Assembly (NCBI RefSeq): GCF_002222055.1
Contig: NZ_MUGS01000071.1
Location: 1 to 42,202 of the forward strand
From: Flavobacterium araucananum
Lineage (GTDB): Bacteria; Bacteroidota; Bacteroidia; Flavobacteriales; Flavobacteriaceae
Length of the DNA stretch: 42,202 nucleotides
Direction of reading: 5' to 3'
This document shows, piece by piece, positions 1-7,006 of this stretch (position 1 is its first letter; each line of letters opens with the position of its first letter). Below the pieces are notes generated by a model, which was given only the letters and a program-made list of their open reading frames with translations, was not told the DNA's origin and made no database searches. The translations under genes and the position numbers were made by a program.

Positions 1-56
1 CTCCTTCTGTTATTCAATGAAGGGTCAACTTCATGAATTTTAACTTCGTTTTTCAT
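1..56 (-). CDS. N-terminal fragment of an unidentified leftward gene
   Basis: An ATG on the minus strand at 56 opens a frame that stays open to the window edge and begins MKNEVKIHEVDPSLNNRR. Only 18 residues are visible, so no family can be assigned. It is divergent from the LacI-type regulator that starts at 252. LacI-family regulators often sit beside a divergently transcribed sugar-use gene, so a carbohydrate uptake or catabolic gene is plausible, but this is inference from position only. Confidence 0.45.
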   Translation of the reverse strand, partial: MKNEVKIHEVDPSLNNRR

Positions 57-79
57 AATCAAGGTTTTTAAAAAAGGTT

Positions 80-100
80 AATAACATGTATTAAGTTATT
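80..100. promoter_or_regulatory. Inverted repeat in divergent intergenic region, possible operator
   Basis: AATAAC and GTTATT form an inverted repeat with a 9-bp spacer between the leftward gene fragment and the LacI-type regulator. LacI proteins bind palindromes, so this is a candidate site. It lacks the central CG typical of many LacI operators and is AT-rich enough to arise by chance. Confidence 0.2.
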
Positions 101-191
101 CACGAAATTTTATGAGATGCGGTTTTGGAAAATCGAAGTATTTTAAAATTATTTTAAAAAGACCCTATAAATTCAAATACTGGTAGGTGTT

Positions 192-225
192 TTTTGTTTT
201 ATTTTAGGTAATTCTACTATATTTG
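192..225 (+). promoter_or_regulatory. Bacteroidota-type promoter of the LacI regulator
   Basis: A -7 element TATATTTG (218-225) fits the Bacteroidota consensus TAnnTTTG. A -33 TTTTG lies at 192-196 with a spacer of about 21 bp. Transcription would start near 231, giving a leader of about 20 nt before the ATG at 252. Confidence 0.55.
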
Positions 226-251
226 TATTAATTACATAAAATTATTTTTAA

Positions 252-1280
252 ATGAAAGCTAAAGCAACTCTAAAACAAATTGCGAAAGAACTTGGTGTTT
301 CTGTATCGACAGTTTCTAAGGCACTAAATGATAGCCCGGAAATTAGCGAGCAAACGAAGGTGAAGATTAAGGAGTATGCCAAACTCAAAAATTATAAACC
401 CAACGTAATTGGTCTTAATTTGAAGAATCGTAAGACTAAAACGATAGGTGTAATTATACCTAATATATTGAACTCCTTTTTTGCAAAGGTTTTTAGTGGG
501 ATCGAAAAAGTAGCCGATAAAAAAGGATACAATGTAATCACGTGTATTTCGAATGAGTCTTTAGAGAAAGAAATTCATACACTTGAAATGTTAAGTAACG
601 GAACAATTGACGGTTTTATCTTGTCTGTTTCTGAAGAAGCACAAAAATTACAGGACTTTAGCCATTTCTCTGCCATTATAAATGACGGAACTCCAATTGT
701 GATGTTTGACCGTATTGCAGATGAAGTAGAATGTGATAAAGTGGTCGTTGATGATTTTGACTCCGCTTTAAATTCAACACAACACTTAATTAATTTAGGA
801 TGTAAAAATATAGCCTTAATTTCTTCTGTTGATAATTTAAGTGTTGGAAAATTAAGAGCTGACGGATATTTGAAAGCTTTGGCAGACAATAATATTCCGG
901 TAAACGAAAAAATCATTATTCGTACCGATTCTGAAGAGGATATGAAGAGCAAAATTGATGCACTTTTTGATCATAAAATTGATGCAATTTTTGCTTTGGA
1001 TGAAAATGATTCAGTTGCCGCTTTACGTGTAAGTTTGAAAAAAGGGTATAATGTTCCGGAGGATATTTCGATTATAGGTTTTGCTGACGGAATTTTAGCA
1101 TCAAGACGTTTGTCGCCAAGTTTAACAACAGTTAGCCAGCACGGAATAGAAATTGGAGAAGTTGCAGCCAAACTATTAATAAAACGTTTAGAAGAGTCTG
1201 AAGAAGAAACTTCAGATTATGAAACGATCGTCATCAAGACAAAATTGAAAGAACGGGAATCAACAAGAAAATCTAAATAA
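252..1280 (+). CDS. LacI/GalR-family transcriptional regulator
   Basis: A 342-residue protein of typical LacI-family length. Residues 6-27 (TLKQIAKELGVSVSTVSKALN) are the classic LacI helix-turn-helix. The hinge follows (KNYKPNVIG), then a periplasmic-binding-protein-like sensor domain from about residue 60, starting with TKTIGVIIPNILNSFF and ending near ISIIGFADG and SPSLTTVSQ. It should bind operator DNA as a dimer and respond to a sugar or sugar phosphate. The ligand cannot be read from the sequence. It is transcribed alone, diverges from an unidentified gene at the window edge and ends in a strong terminator. Family assignment is secure; the regulon is unknown. Confidence 0.93.
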   Translation: MKAKATLKQIAKELGVSVSTVSKALNDSPEISEQTKVKIKEYAKLKNYKPNVIGLNLKNRKTKTIGVIIPNILNSFFAKVFSGIEKVADKKGYNVITCISNESLEKEIHTLEMLSNGTIDGFILSVSEEAQKLQDFSHFSAIINDGTPIVMFDRIADEVECDKVVVDDFDSALNSTQHLINLGCKNIALISSVDNLSVGKLRADGYLKALADNNIPVNEKIIIRTDSEEDMKSKIDALFDHKIDAIFALDENDSVAALRVSLKKGYNVPEDISIIGFADGILASRRLSPSLTTVSQHGIEIGEVAAKLLIKRLEESEEETSDYETIVIKTKLKERESTRKSK

Positions 1281-1284
1281 ACAA

Positions 1285-1317
1285 AAAACCATCAGCCGCT
1301 GCTGATGGTTTTTTTTA
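1285..1317 (+). terminator. Intrinsic terminator after the LacI regulator
   Basis: A perfect 8-bp stem CCATCAGC/GCTGATGG with a CGCT loop is followed by eight T. The A-run on the 5' side lets it also work for the gene arriving from the right, whose stop codon is at 1315-1317. Confidence 0.9.
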
Positions 1318-2429
1318 TAAGGTGTAAGGAAATTTTGGGTTTTTGTATTTTCTTAATTTCTCAAAAGGAACTAAAAAAGATTCTTCGCAGGATCTTGCAG
1401 CCCTGTAAAAAATAGGTGTAAACTCGATTCCTTTCTCTGTATAGTTCCAGGAAGGGAAATCCCAATATTCCTCGTTGGTATAATCGCAAGGATCTTCATC
1501 GTCATTTTTTGGTTTTTCAAAATGCTCTCCAGAATTTATAACGGCAAGCAATTTGGGGGCAAAGTAAGTACTTCTATAAGTGGAATATTTCGAAAAATCA
1601 CTCTCTTTCTCGGTTGTTGCGCTTTTGTCAAAAGCAATAATGTCGTCTATGTCATAATTTTACCATTATTAAGGTCTAATAAAAAACCACTGCTGCCAAA
1701 ATCAGGATGAGCGCCTCCGCAGTAATAAGAACTCGAAATCTCAAAACCTAATAAATTGGAATTCAAAAAGTTTACAGTTGCGTTTCCTTCGATTCCTTTT
1801 CCTTCACTGTATTCAAAAGACGAAGAACAATTGAGTTGATCCAGCGTATTTTGAATGTGAATTTTTTCCAAAATCGGATTTATAACAGATTTGTTTTTGT
1901 CCGAAAAGTTATTTCCGATCCTGAAAAATTCTGAGTCACAATGTTTCTCAGAATACCAAACAAATTCTTTGTTGTTATAAACGGTCGTTTTCTGTTTTTT
2001 AAACTCTAAAAACTTACACTTTACACGATTTAATTTATCATCAGCATAATATTTATCCAAATTTGCTCTGTAATTAGAGAAATCTACTGATCGCATTTGT
2101 ACCGGGAATTGTTTTCCTTTGGTATTGTACCAAGATCCTTCAAAGCTGGTACTTCCTGATTTTTTTAGATAGAATTTTTCAGTAATTATATCATTTGGTT
2201 TAAAATAGAATGTGAAAAGATCATTTTTTAAGTTTCCTTCCAGTTTGATATCCTTTAATGAATTCTGATAAAAATAAGTCGCACTTAGACTTGTTTCATT
2301 ATCGGATTTGTAAACTTCAATTTTCATGAATATTTTACTTTTAGCCAGAGTTCCTTCTAAATAATAGGTTTCCTGACAAAAAGCCATTACAGAATAGAAC
2401 ATAAAAAAGAACAGAACACATTTTTTCAT
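1315..2429 (-). pseudogene. Secreted DUF3298-like protein, broken by one frameshift
   Basis: The reading frame starts at 2429 with a signal peptide (MKKCVLFFFMFYSVMAFCQ). It runs 260 codons to a TAG at 1647-1649, just after the motif YYCGGAHPDFGSSGFLLDL. From 1653 the minus-1 frame continues the protein without a break (DIDDIIAFDKSATTEKE...) and ends at 1315 with LVPFEKLRKYKNPKFPYTL. Read through, the product would be about 370 residues. The GGAHP motif followed by a C-terminal segment resembling the RsiV/DUF3298 fold suggests that family. Adding one T in the ATTATGAC stretch near 1656 restores a single frame. It lies 45 nt downstream of polA on the same strand and may be cotranscribed with it. 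Either a true frameshift mutation or a base-calling error is possible. Function of intact homologues is unknown. Confidence 0.75.
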
Positions 2430-2474
2430 AAAATTGCCACAATGAATTAATCTAAAATTACCAATCTAAAATTA

Positions 2475-5315
2475 TTAATGTGCTTCGAGCCAGTCTTTAC
2501 CCATACCAAGTTCTACATCTAAAGGAACGCTCATTATAAATGCATTTTCCATTTCGTGTTTGATCATTGGCTGAATTTTTTCGAGTTCGTTGTTATGAAC
2601 ATCGAACACAAGCTCATCATGCACCTGAAGCAACATTTTAGATTTCCAGTTTTCTTCTTTTAGTTTTTTATGAATGTTGATCATCGCGATTTTAATCACA
2701 TCGGCAGCACTTCCCTGAATTGGTGCGTTTACAGCATTTCGTTCCGCAGCACTACGTACTACGGCATTTGCCGAGTTGATATCTTTTAGGTAACGACGAC
2801 GACCCAGAATTGTTTGTACATAACCTTTTTCACGAGCAAACTCTATTTGTTCGTTGATATAAGATCTTAATCTAGGGTATGTTTTGTAATAGGCTTCGAT
2901 CAAAGCAGCACTTTCGCTGCGGGATAATGAGGTTTGATTGCTCAAACCAAAAGCAGAAACACCATATATAATACCAAAGTTTACAGTTTTGGCATTGCTT
3001 CTTTGTTCACGGGAAACTTCTTCCAATGGCACATCAAAAACTTTTGCAGCGGTTGCTTTATGAATGTCTTCTCCGTTCTGGAAAGCGGCAATCATATTTT
3101 CTTCCCCACTTAAAGCGGCAATAATTCTTAATTCTATTTGCGAGTAATCGGCAGATATTAAAGTATGATTTTCATCACGGGCGACAAAGGCTTTACGAAT
3201 CTGGCGGCCTCTTTCGGTACGGATCGGGATGTTTTGCAAGTTTGGATTGTTTGAACTCAAACGTCCTGTTGCTGCAACAGTTTGCATATAATCGGTATGA
3301 ACGCGTAATGTTTTTTTGTCGACTTGTTCCGGCAAAGCCAGGATATAAGTGCTTTGTAATTTTACCATTTGGCGCCAATCCAGAATTTCTTTTACGATTG
3401 GGTTGTCATTGGCCAAATACGTCAAAACTTCTTCTCCAGTCGCATATTGACCGGTTTTGGTTTTCTTTTGTTTTGCGCCGCCAATTTTCATTTTATCAAA
3501 TAAGATATCTCCTAATTGTTTTGGAGAAGCGAGGTTGAATTTCTCGCCGGCAGTTTCGTATATTTTTTGTTCCAAAGATTTAATTTCAACATCCATTTCT
3601 TTAGACATTGCACTTAAAAACTCCACATCCAGACGAATTCCCTCCGTTTCCATGTCGGCTAAAACACTTACTAACGGAATTTCGATTTCGTCAAATAACT
3701 TTTTAGTTTCGGTTTTGTCTAATTCGGTTGTAAAAATTTCTTTTAATTGCAAAGTTATATCAGCATCCTCAGCGGCATATTCCTTGATTTCTTCAAGAGC
3801 TACATCACGCATTGTAATTTGATTTTTGCCTTTTTTACCAATTAAAGTTTCAATGGATTTTGGAGAATATTTTAAATAGGTTTCTGCCAGAATATCCATG
3901 TTATGACGCATATCCGGATTAATAAGGTAATGCGCAATCATGGTGTCAAAAAGTTTTCCCTTTACAACAACACCATAATTAGAAAGGATTTTAAGATCGT
4001 ATTTTAAATTCTGACCAATTTTTTCGATACTTTCATTTTCAAAAAAGGGTTTAAATCGATCTGCTAAAGTTTGAGCTTCTTCCTGATTTTCCGGAAACGG
4101 AACATAAAATGCTTTTCCTTTTTCGTACGAGAAAGACATTCCTACCAGCTCAGCATGCAAAGCATCCAGACCAGTAGTTTCAGTATCAAAACAAACAGAA
4201 GTTTGCTTTTGTAAATTTTGTAAAAGTAGTTTTATACCTAGATCACCTTCGACAGCCTGATAGGAGTGAGGGGTGTTTTCTAAAGTGTTATAAAATGAAG
4301 TTCTGGTTTCAGTATCTTCATCTGTGGTTGCACCACCACCAAAGAGATCAAATTGCTCTTCATTTTTAGGTTGTGGTTTTTTGTATAATTTGGCATCTGG
4401 AGTATTGTTTGCCAATTCATTTCCGCCACCAACTTTAAACAGATTGTCAAATTGTTCTGCCATTCGTCTAAATTCCAATTCCTGAAAAATAGCATCTGTT
4501 TTTTCGATATCAGGACGTGAAAGCTCATAATCATCTTCATTAAAAACAACATCACAATCACATATAATAGTAGCCAGTTTTTTTGATAAAATTCCTTTTT
4601 CTTTATTGGCTTCAATGTTTTCTTTCATTTTGCCTTTTAGCAAATGTGTATTGTCAAGCAGGTTCTCCATAGAACCAAACTCTTTCAGGAACTTCTTTGC
4701 AGTAACTTCTCCCACACCCGGTAATCCCGGAATATTATCGACAGCATCTCCCATCATACCCAGAAAATCGATTACTTGCTCGGGTTTCTCGATTTCAAAT
4801 TTTGCCAGAACCTCAGGAACGCCCCAGATTTCGATACCATTTCCCATTCGGGCTGGCTTGTACATGAATATATTTTCAGAAACTAATTGTGCAAAATCTT
4901 TATCAGGTGTTACCATAAAGACTTTGTAGTTTTCTTTTTCAGCTTGTTTGGCAATTGTTCCAATCAAATCATCGGCTTCGCAACCTTCTATTTCAATAAT
5001 AGGAATGTGCATTGCTTTTAATAAATCCTGAATATATGGAATAGCAATTTTAATCGCTTCCGGAGTAGCATCACGGTTTGCTTTGTATTCTGTAAACATT
5101 TCGGTCCTTACATGACTTCCGCCTTTATCGAAAGCTACGGCCAAATGATCTGGTTTTTCACGTTTTATAACATCCAAAAGCGAGTTCATGAATCCCATAA
5201 TCGCAGACGTATCCATTCCTTTTGAATTGATTCTCGGATTCTTTATGAAGGCATAATAACCACGAAAAATTAAAGCGTAAGCATCGAGAAGGAAAAGACG
5301 TTTTTGAGTTGACAT
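2475..5315 (-). CDS. polA: DNA polymerase I
   Basis: A 946-residue family A polymerase for Okazaki fragment processing and repair synthesis. The N-terminal 5' nuclease begins LFLLDAYALIFRGYYAF and carries CEADDLIGTIA and the DAVDNIPGLPGVG helix-hairpin region. The 3'-5' proofreading domain looks active: exo I CFDTETTGLDA near residue 375, exo II IGQNLKYDLKIL, exo III YAAEDADITLQL. Polymerase motifs A (ISADYSQIELR, about 725), B (RSNAKTVNFGIIYG, about 780) and C (QVHDELVF, about 899) are intact. The ATG at 5315 (MSTQKRLFLLDAY) is preferred over an in-frame upstream start at 5387. The 24 extra residues are unlike the family, and a -7-like element overlaps them. It is transcribed leftward, upstream of the broken DUF3298-like gene. 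Confidence 0.97.
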   Translation of the reverse strand: MSTQKRLFLLDAYALIFRGYYAFIKNPRINSKGMDTSAIMGFMNSLLDVIKREKPDHLAVAFDKGGSHVRTEMFTEYKANRDATPEAIKIAIPYIQDLLKAMHIPIIEIEGCEADDLIGTIAKQAEKENYKVFMVTPDKDFAQLVSENIFMYKPARMGNGIEIWGVPEVLAKFEIEKPEQVIDFLGMMGDAVDNIPGLPGVGEVTAKKFLKEFGSMENLLDNTHLLKGKMKENIEANKEKGILSKKLATIICDCDVVFNEDDYELSRPDIEKTDAIFQELEFRRMAEQFDNLFKVGGGNELANNTPDAKLYKKPQPKNEEQFDLFGGGATTDEDTETRTSFYNTLENTPHSYQAVEGDLGIKLLLQNLQKQTSVCFDTETTGLDALHAELVGMSFSYEKGKAFYVPFPENQEEAQTLADRFKPFFENESIEKIGQNLKYDLKILSNYGVVVKGKLFDTMIAHYLINPDMRHNMDILAETYLKYSPKSIETLIGKKGKNQITMRDVALEEIKEYAAEDADITLQLKEIFTTELDKTETKKLFDEIEIPLVSVLADMETEGIRLDVEFLSAMSKEMDVEIKSLEQKIYETAGEKFNLASPKQLGDILFDKMKIGGAKQKKTKTGQYATGEEVLTYLANDNPIVKEILDWRQMVKLQSTYILALPEQVDKKTLRVHTDYMQTVAATGRLSSNNPNLQNIPIRTERGRQIRKAFVARDENHTLISADYSQIELRIIAALSGEENMIAAFQNGEDIHKATAAKVFDVPLEEVSREQRSNAKTVNFGIIYGVSAFGLSNQTSLSRSESAALIEAYYKTYPRLRSYINEQIEFAREKGYVQTILGRRRYLKDINSANAVVRSAAERNAVNAPIQGSAADVIKIAMINIHKKLKEENWKSKMLLQVHDELVFDVHNNELEKIQPMIKHEMENAFIMSVPLDVELGMGKDWLEAH

Positions 5316-5384
5316 AAAAAAAATATTAGTCTGTAAAAATAAACAATTGGGTTTAAAAAATGATTCGGTTCTGAAAAATAAACA

Positions 5385-5392
5385 CAAATTTA
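5385..5392 (-). promoter_or_regulatory. Candidate -7 element for polA
   Basis: The minus strand reads TAAATTTG, an exact TAnnTTTG match, about 70 nt upstream of the polA ATG. No clear -33 TTG is seen at the expected distance, so support is moderate. Confidence 0.4.
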
Positions 5393-5405
5393 AAATGAGA
5401 ATTGT

Positions 5406-5525
5406 TTTCTATCCTATATGTAGAGGCGTACAGCATTGCGTCTATGATTTAGAAGGACTTTATGATGATAAGATTGTTTGTATTCTATAAAAGACGCACT
5501 GCTGTGCGTCTCTATAGGGTAGAAA
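5406..5525. mobile_element. MITE/REPIN-like palindromic repeat element
   Basis: A 120-bp stretch is bounded by imperfect terminal inverted repeats of about 36 bp. The left arm runs from 5406 to about 5442. The right arm runs from about 5490 to 5525 and is its reverse complement with a few mismatches and a short gap. Both arms begin TTTCTA(T/C)CCTAT on their outer edges and contain a REP-like core. The right core is a perfect hairpin AGACGCACTGCTGTGCGTCT (5492-5511), and the left core TAGAGGCGTACAGCATTGCG is more decayed. The roughly 47-bp middle has no coding frame. Two REP cores in inverted orientation match the plan of REPINs and other non-autonomous elements mobilised in trans, for example by RAYT-type transposases (known for such elements; inferred here). 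No target duplication is evident. Confidence 0.7.
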
Positions 5526-5571
5526 GATCCCTGAATAGTTAATGTCAAGTTAAAATATTTATGTAAGAGGA

Positions 5572-5609
5572 TTTCTTCATTTTGTCTTCATATTACAGGG
5601 GTACATTTG
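5572..5609 (+). promoter_or_regulatory. Direct-repeat operator and promoter of small-protein cassette A
   Basis: Two CTTCAT repeats at 5575-5580 and 5586-5591 are exactly 11 bp apart (CTTCATTTTGTCTTCAT). A -7 element TACATTTG lies at 5602-5609, 10 bp after the second repeat. An 11-bp direct repeat covering the -33 region is how PhoB/OmpR-type regulators activate promoters. The same arrangement, base for base in spacing, occurs upstream of the third paralogue at 8372-8406, and the two sites flank an OmpR-type two-component system. Confidence 0.72.
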
Positions 5610-5650
5610 ATCTATAAAAATAAAGGATATTAATTTAAATATTAGAAATC

Positions 5651-5869
5651 ATGAGAAATTTATTGCTATTATTAGTTGCAGTTTTAGGAACAAGCACTAT
5701 GGTTAATGCGTTTCCTGTAGTTGTAAAAGTTGGTCCTGCTAAAGAAATAAAAGCGGTTCCTGCAAAAGAAGTTAAAGCTACAAAACATTCTAAAAATAAA
5801 TCTGGTAAAAAAGTTAAATCAGAAAAAAGCGTAGCTCCAAAAACAGAAGCTCCAAAAGTAAAAAAATAA
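5651..5869 (+). CDS. Small secreted Lys/Ala-rich protein, paralogue 1
   Basis: A 72-residue precursor. Residues 1-20 are a signal peptide (MRNLLLLLVAVLGTSTMVNA). The mature part is short, strongly basic and low in complexity, rich in Lys, Ala, Pro, Val and Ser, with repeats of PAKE and KVK. It has no cysteine and no recognisable fold, so it is probably disordered in the periplasm. It is one of three paralogues in this block and is followed 49 nt later by the second, probably on the same transcript. The composition recalls the enterobacterial acid-shock protein Asr, a secreted basic Lys/Ala/Thr/Pro-rich protein under OmpR-type regulators. That is analogy, not demonstrated homology. No function is assigned. 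Confidence 0.75.
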   Translation: MRNLLLLLVAVLGTSTMVNAFPVVVKVGPAKEIKAVPAKEVKATKHSKNKSGKKVKSEKSVAPKTEAPKVKK

Positions 5870-5918
5870 AAAAAGGTTATTATAAAATAAAAGGTCATTA
5901 ATTTAAAATTTAAAAGTC

Positions 5919-6110
5919 ATGAAAAATTTATTTATCGTATTAGCAGCAGTATTAGGAACAAGTGCAATGGTGAGTGCTCAGGCAACTCCAGCTCAAACAG
6001 CTCCGGCGAAAGAAGTTAAAGCAACAAAACATCACAAAAACAAAGCTGATAAAAAAGTAAAATCAGAAAAAAGCGAAGCTCCAAAAGCAGAAGCTACTAA
6101 AATGAAATAA
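5919..6110 (+). CDS. Small secreted Lys/Ala-rich protein, paralogue 2
   Basis: A 63-residue precursor with signal peptide MKNLFIVLAAVLGTSAMVSA, then a basic tail starting QATPAQTAPAKEVKATKHHK. It aligns along its whole length with its neighbours: ...VLGTSxMVxA at the signal peptide end, PAKEVKATKH and KKVKSEKS in the mature part. No promoter-like sequence is seen in the 49-nt gap after paralogue 1, so the two are probably one transcript ending at the 6191-6220 hairpin. His pairs (KHHK) add some buffering or metal-binding capacity. Function unknown. Confidence 0.78.
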   Translation: MKNLFIVLAAVLGTSAMVSAQATPAQTAPAKEVKATKHHKNKADKKVKSEKSEAPKAEATKMK

Positions 6111-6190
6111 TTATAATTGTTTTTGTTTTGCTTTTTTAAGAAGTGTAAGGAGGCAAAACAGAAGTAATGATTATGAGAATGCAGATGGAG

Positions 6191-6222
6191 AAAGCTGGTA
6201 AAGAAATTTATCAGCTTTTTTT
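6191..6222 (+). terminator. Terminator of cassette A with GAAA tetraloop
   Basis: The stem AAAGCTGGTAAA/TTTATCAGCTTT (one G-T pair) closes on a GAAA loop and is followed by T residues. The same hairpin occurs after paralogue 3 at 8707-8736. There one A-T pair is replaced by G-C on both arms, so pairing is preserved. It lies about 80 nt after the paralogue 2 stop codon. Confidence 0.8.
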
Positions 6223-6238
6223 GATTCGTTATTTTTTT

Positions 6239-6290
6239 TATAATTTGCAACGAGGCTTTTTATAATTTGCAACGAGGCTTTTTATATTTG
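6239..6290 (+). repeat. 22-bp tandem repeat running into the response-regulator promoter
   Basis: The unit TAATTTGCAACGAGGC with its T-rich linker is present twice with a 22-bp period (starting 6241 and 6263). A third, partial copy then begins TTTTTATATTTGC. The third copy supplies a good -7 element, TATATTTG (6283-6290), while the first two have TATAATTTG, one base off. This is probably the promoter of the two-component genes; the RR start codon is at 6322. Replication slippage could have made the repeats. Confidence 0.6.
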
Positions 6291-6321
6291 CTTAAATTTA
6301 GTTGCGCTTAAATGCTGTGTT

Positions 6322-6996
6322 ATGAATATTCTAATTGTTGAAGATAATAAAGAACTTGCTGTCGAAGTTTATGATTTTTTATGCAACGTAGGTTACGTTT
6401 GCAAAATAGCGCATAATTGTAGCGATGCCTTAGAAGAAGTAAGTAGTAATGATTATGATGCAATGCTTCTTGATTTGGGTTTGCCTGACGGAGATGGTTT
6501 TGATGTTTTGAAAACTGTTCGAAAAACAAAATCAAAAATGGCAGTTATTGTACTTACAGCACGAGGCGAATTAGACGACAGAATAAATGGTTTGCATCTG
6601 GGTGCCGATGATTATTTGACCAAACCTTTTGCCTTAACAGAACTGAGTGCACGATTATTTGCTGTTATTCGCAGAATTCATGGTTTTACATTGAATAATT
6701 TAAGTATTCATGGATTTTTATTGCAATTGCAAGATTATAAAGTAAGTTATAATGAAATACCAATTAACCTTACCAAAAAGGAATTTGATATTTTTCAATA
6801 TTTAGTGCTCAATAAAAACAGGGTAATTACCAGATTGCAATTAACAGAGCATATTTGGGGAGATATTCTGGAGGTCAATTCAGATTCTAATTTTATAGAT
6901 GTTCATGTGCGAAACCTTCGAAAAAAACTGGATAAGCATACGACTATAGATTGGTTTGAAACGGTTAGAAATGTTGGTTATCGTATTAATGAATAA
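6322..6996 (+). CDS. OmpR/PhoB-family response regulator
   Basis: A 224-residue two-domain regulator. The receiver domain (1-115) has the acidic pair in LIVEDN, phosphoacceptor Asp51 in LLDLGLPDGDGF, Thr79 in VLTARGE and Lys101 in YLTKPF. The C-terminal winged helix contains NLTKKEFDIFQYLVLNKNRV and the recognition region VDVHVRNLRKKLD, ending NVGYRIN. It is followed 10 nt later by its histidine kinase. PhoB/OmpR-type regulators bind 11-bp-spaced direct repeats, and such repeats occur at the promoters on both sides of this gene pair (5575-5591 and 8372-8388). They are the obvious candidate targets. No such repeat is seen at its own promoter, so autoregulation is not predicted. Confidence 0.94.
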   Translation: MNILIVEDNKELAVEVYDFLCNVGYVCKIAHNCSDALEEVSSNDYDAMLLDLGLPDGDGFDVLKTVRKTKSKMAVIVLTARGELDDRINGLHLGADDYLTKPFALTELSARLFAVIRRIHGFTLNNLSIHGFLLQLQDYKVSYNEIPINLTKKEFDIFQYLVLNKNRVITRLQLTEHIWGDILEVNSDSNFIDVHVRNLRKKLDKHTTIDWFETVRNVGYRINE

Positions 6997-7006
6997 ATAA
7001 AGGATT

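Noticed and set aside
1640..1660. Programmed minus-1 frameshift in the DUF3298-like gene
   Set aside because: No X-XXY-YYZ slippery heptamer and no obvious downstream structure. A missing T is the simpler explanation.
2449..2474. Two copies of AATCTAAAATTA between polA and the broken DUF3298-like gene
   Set aside because: A 12-bp AT-rich direct repeat with a 2-bp gap in an AT-rich gap can be slippage or chance. There is no operator geometry relative to a promoter.
5316..5387. Longer polA starting at 5387 with 24 extra residues
   Set aside because: The extra residues (Phe/Leu/Lys-rich) do not resemble the family N-terminus, which begins at MSTQKRLFLLDAY. A -7-like element overlaps the extension.
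5635..5898. Minus-strand frame of 87 codons opposite paralogue 1
   Set aside because: It is the mirror of a low-complexity, Lys-rich coding frame, giving a Phe/Thr-rich nonsense product. The plus-strand frame has a signal peptide, paralogues, an operator and a terminator.
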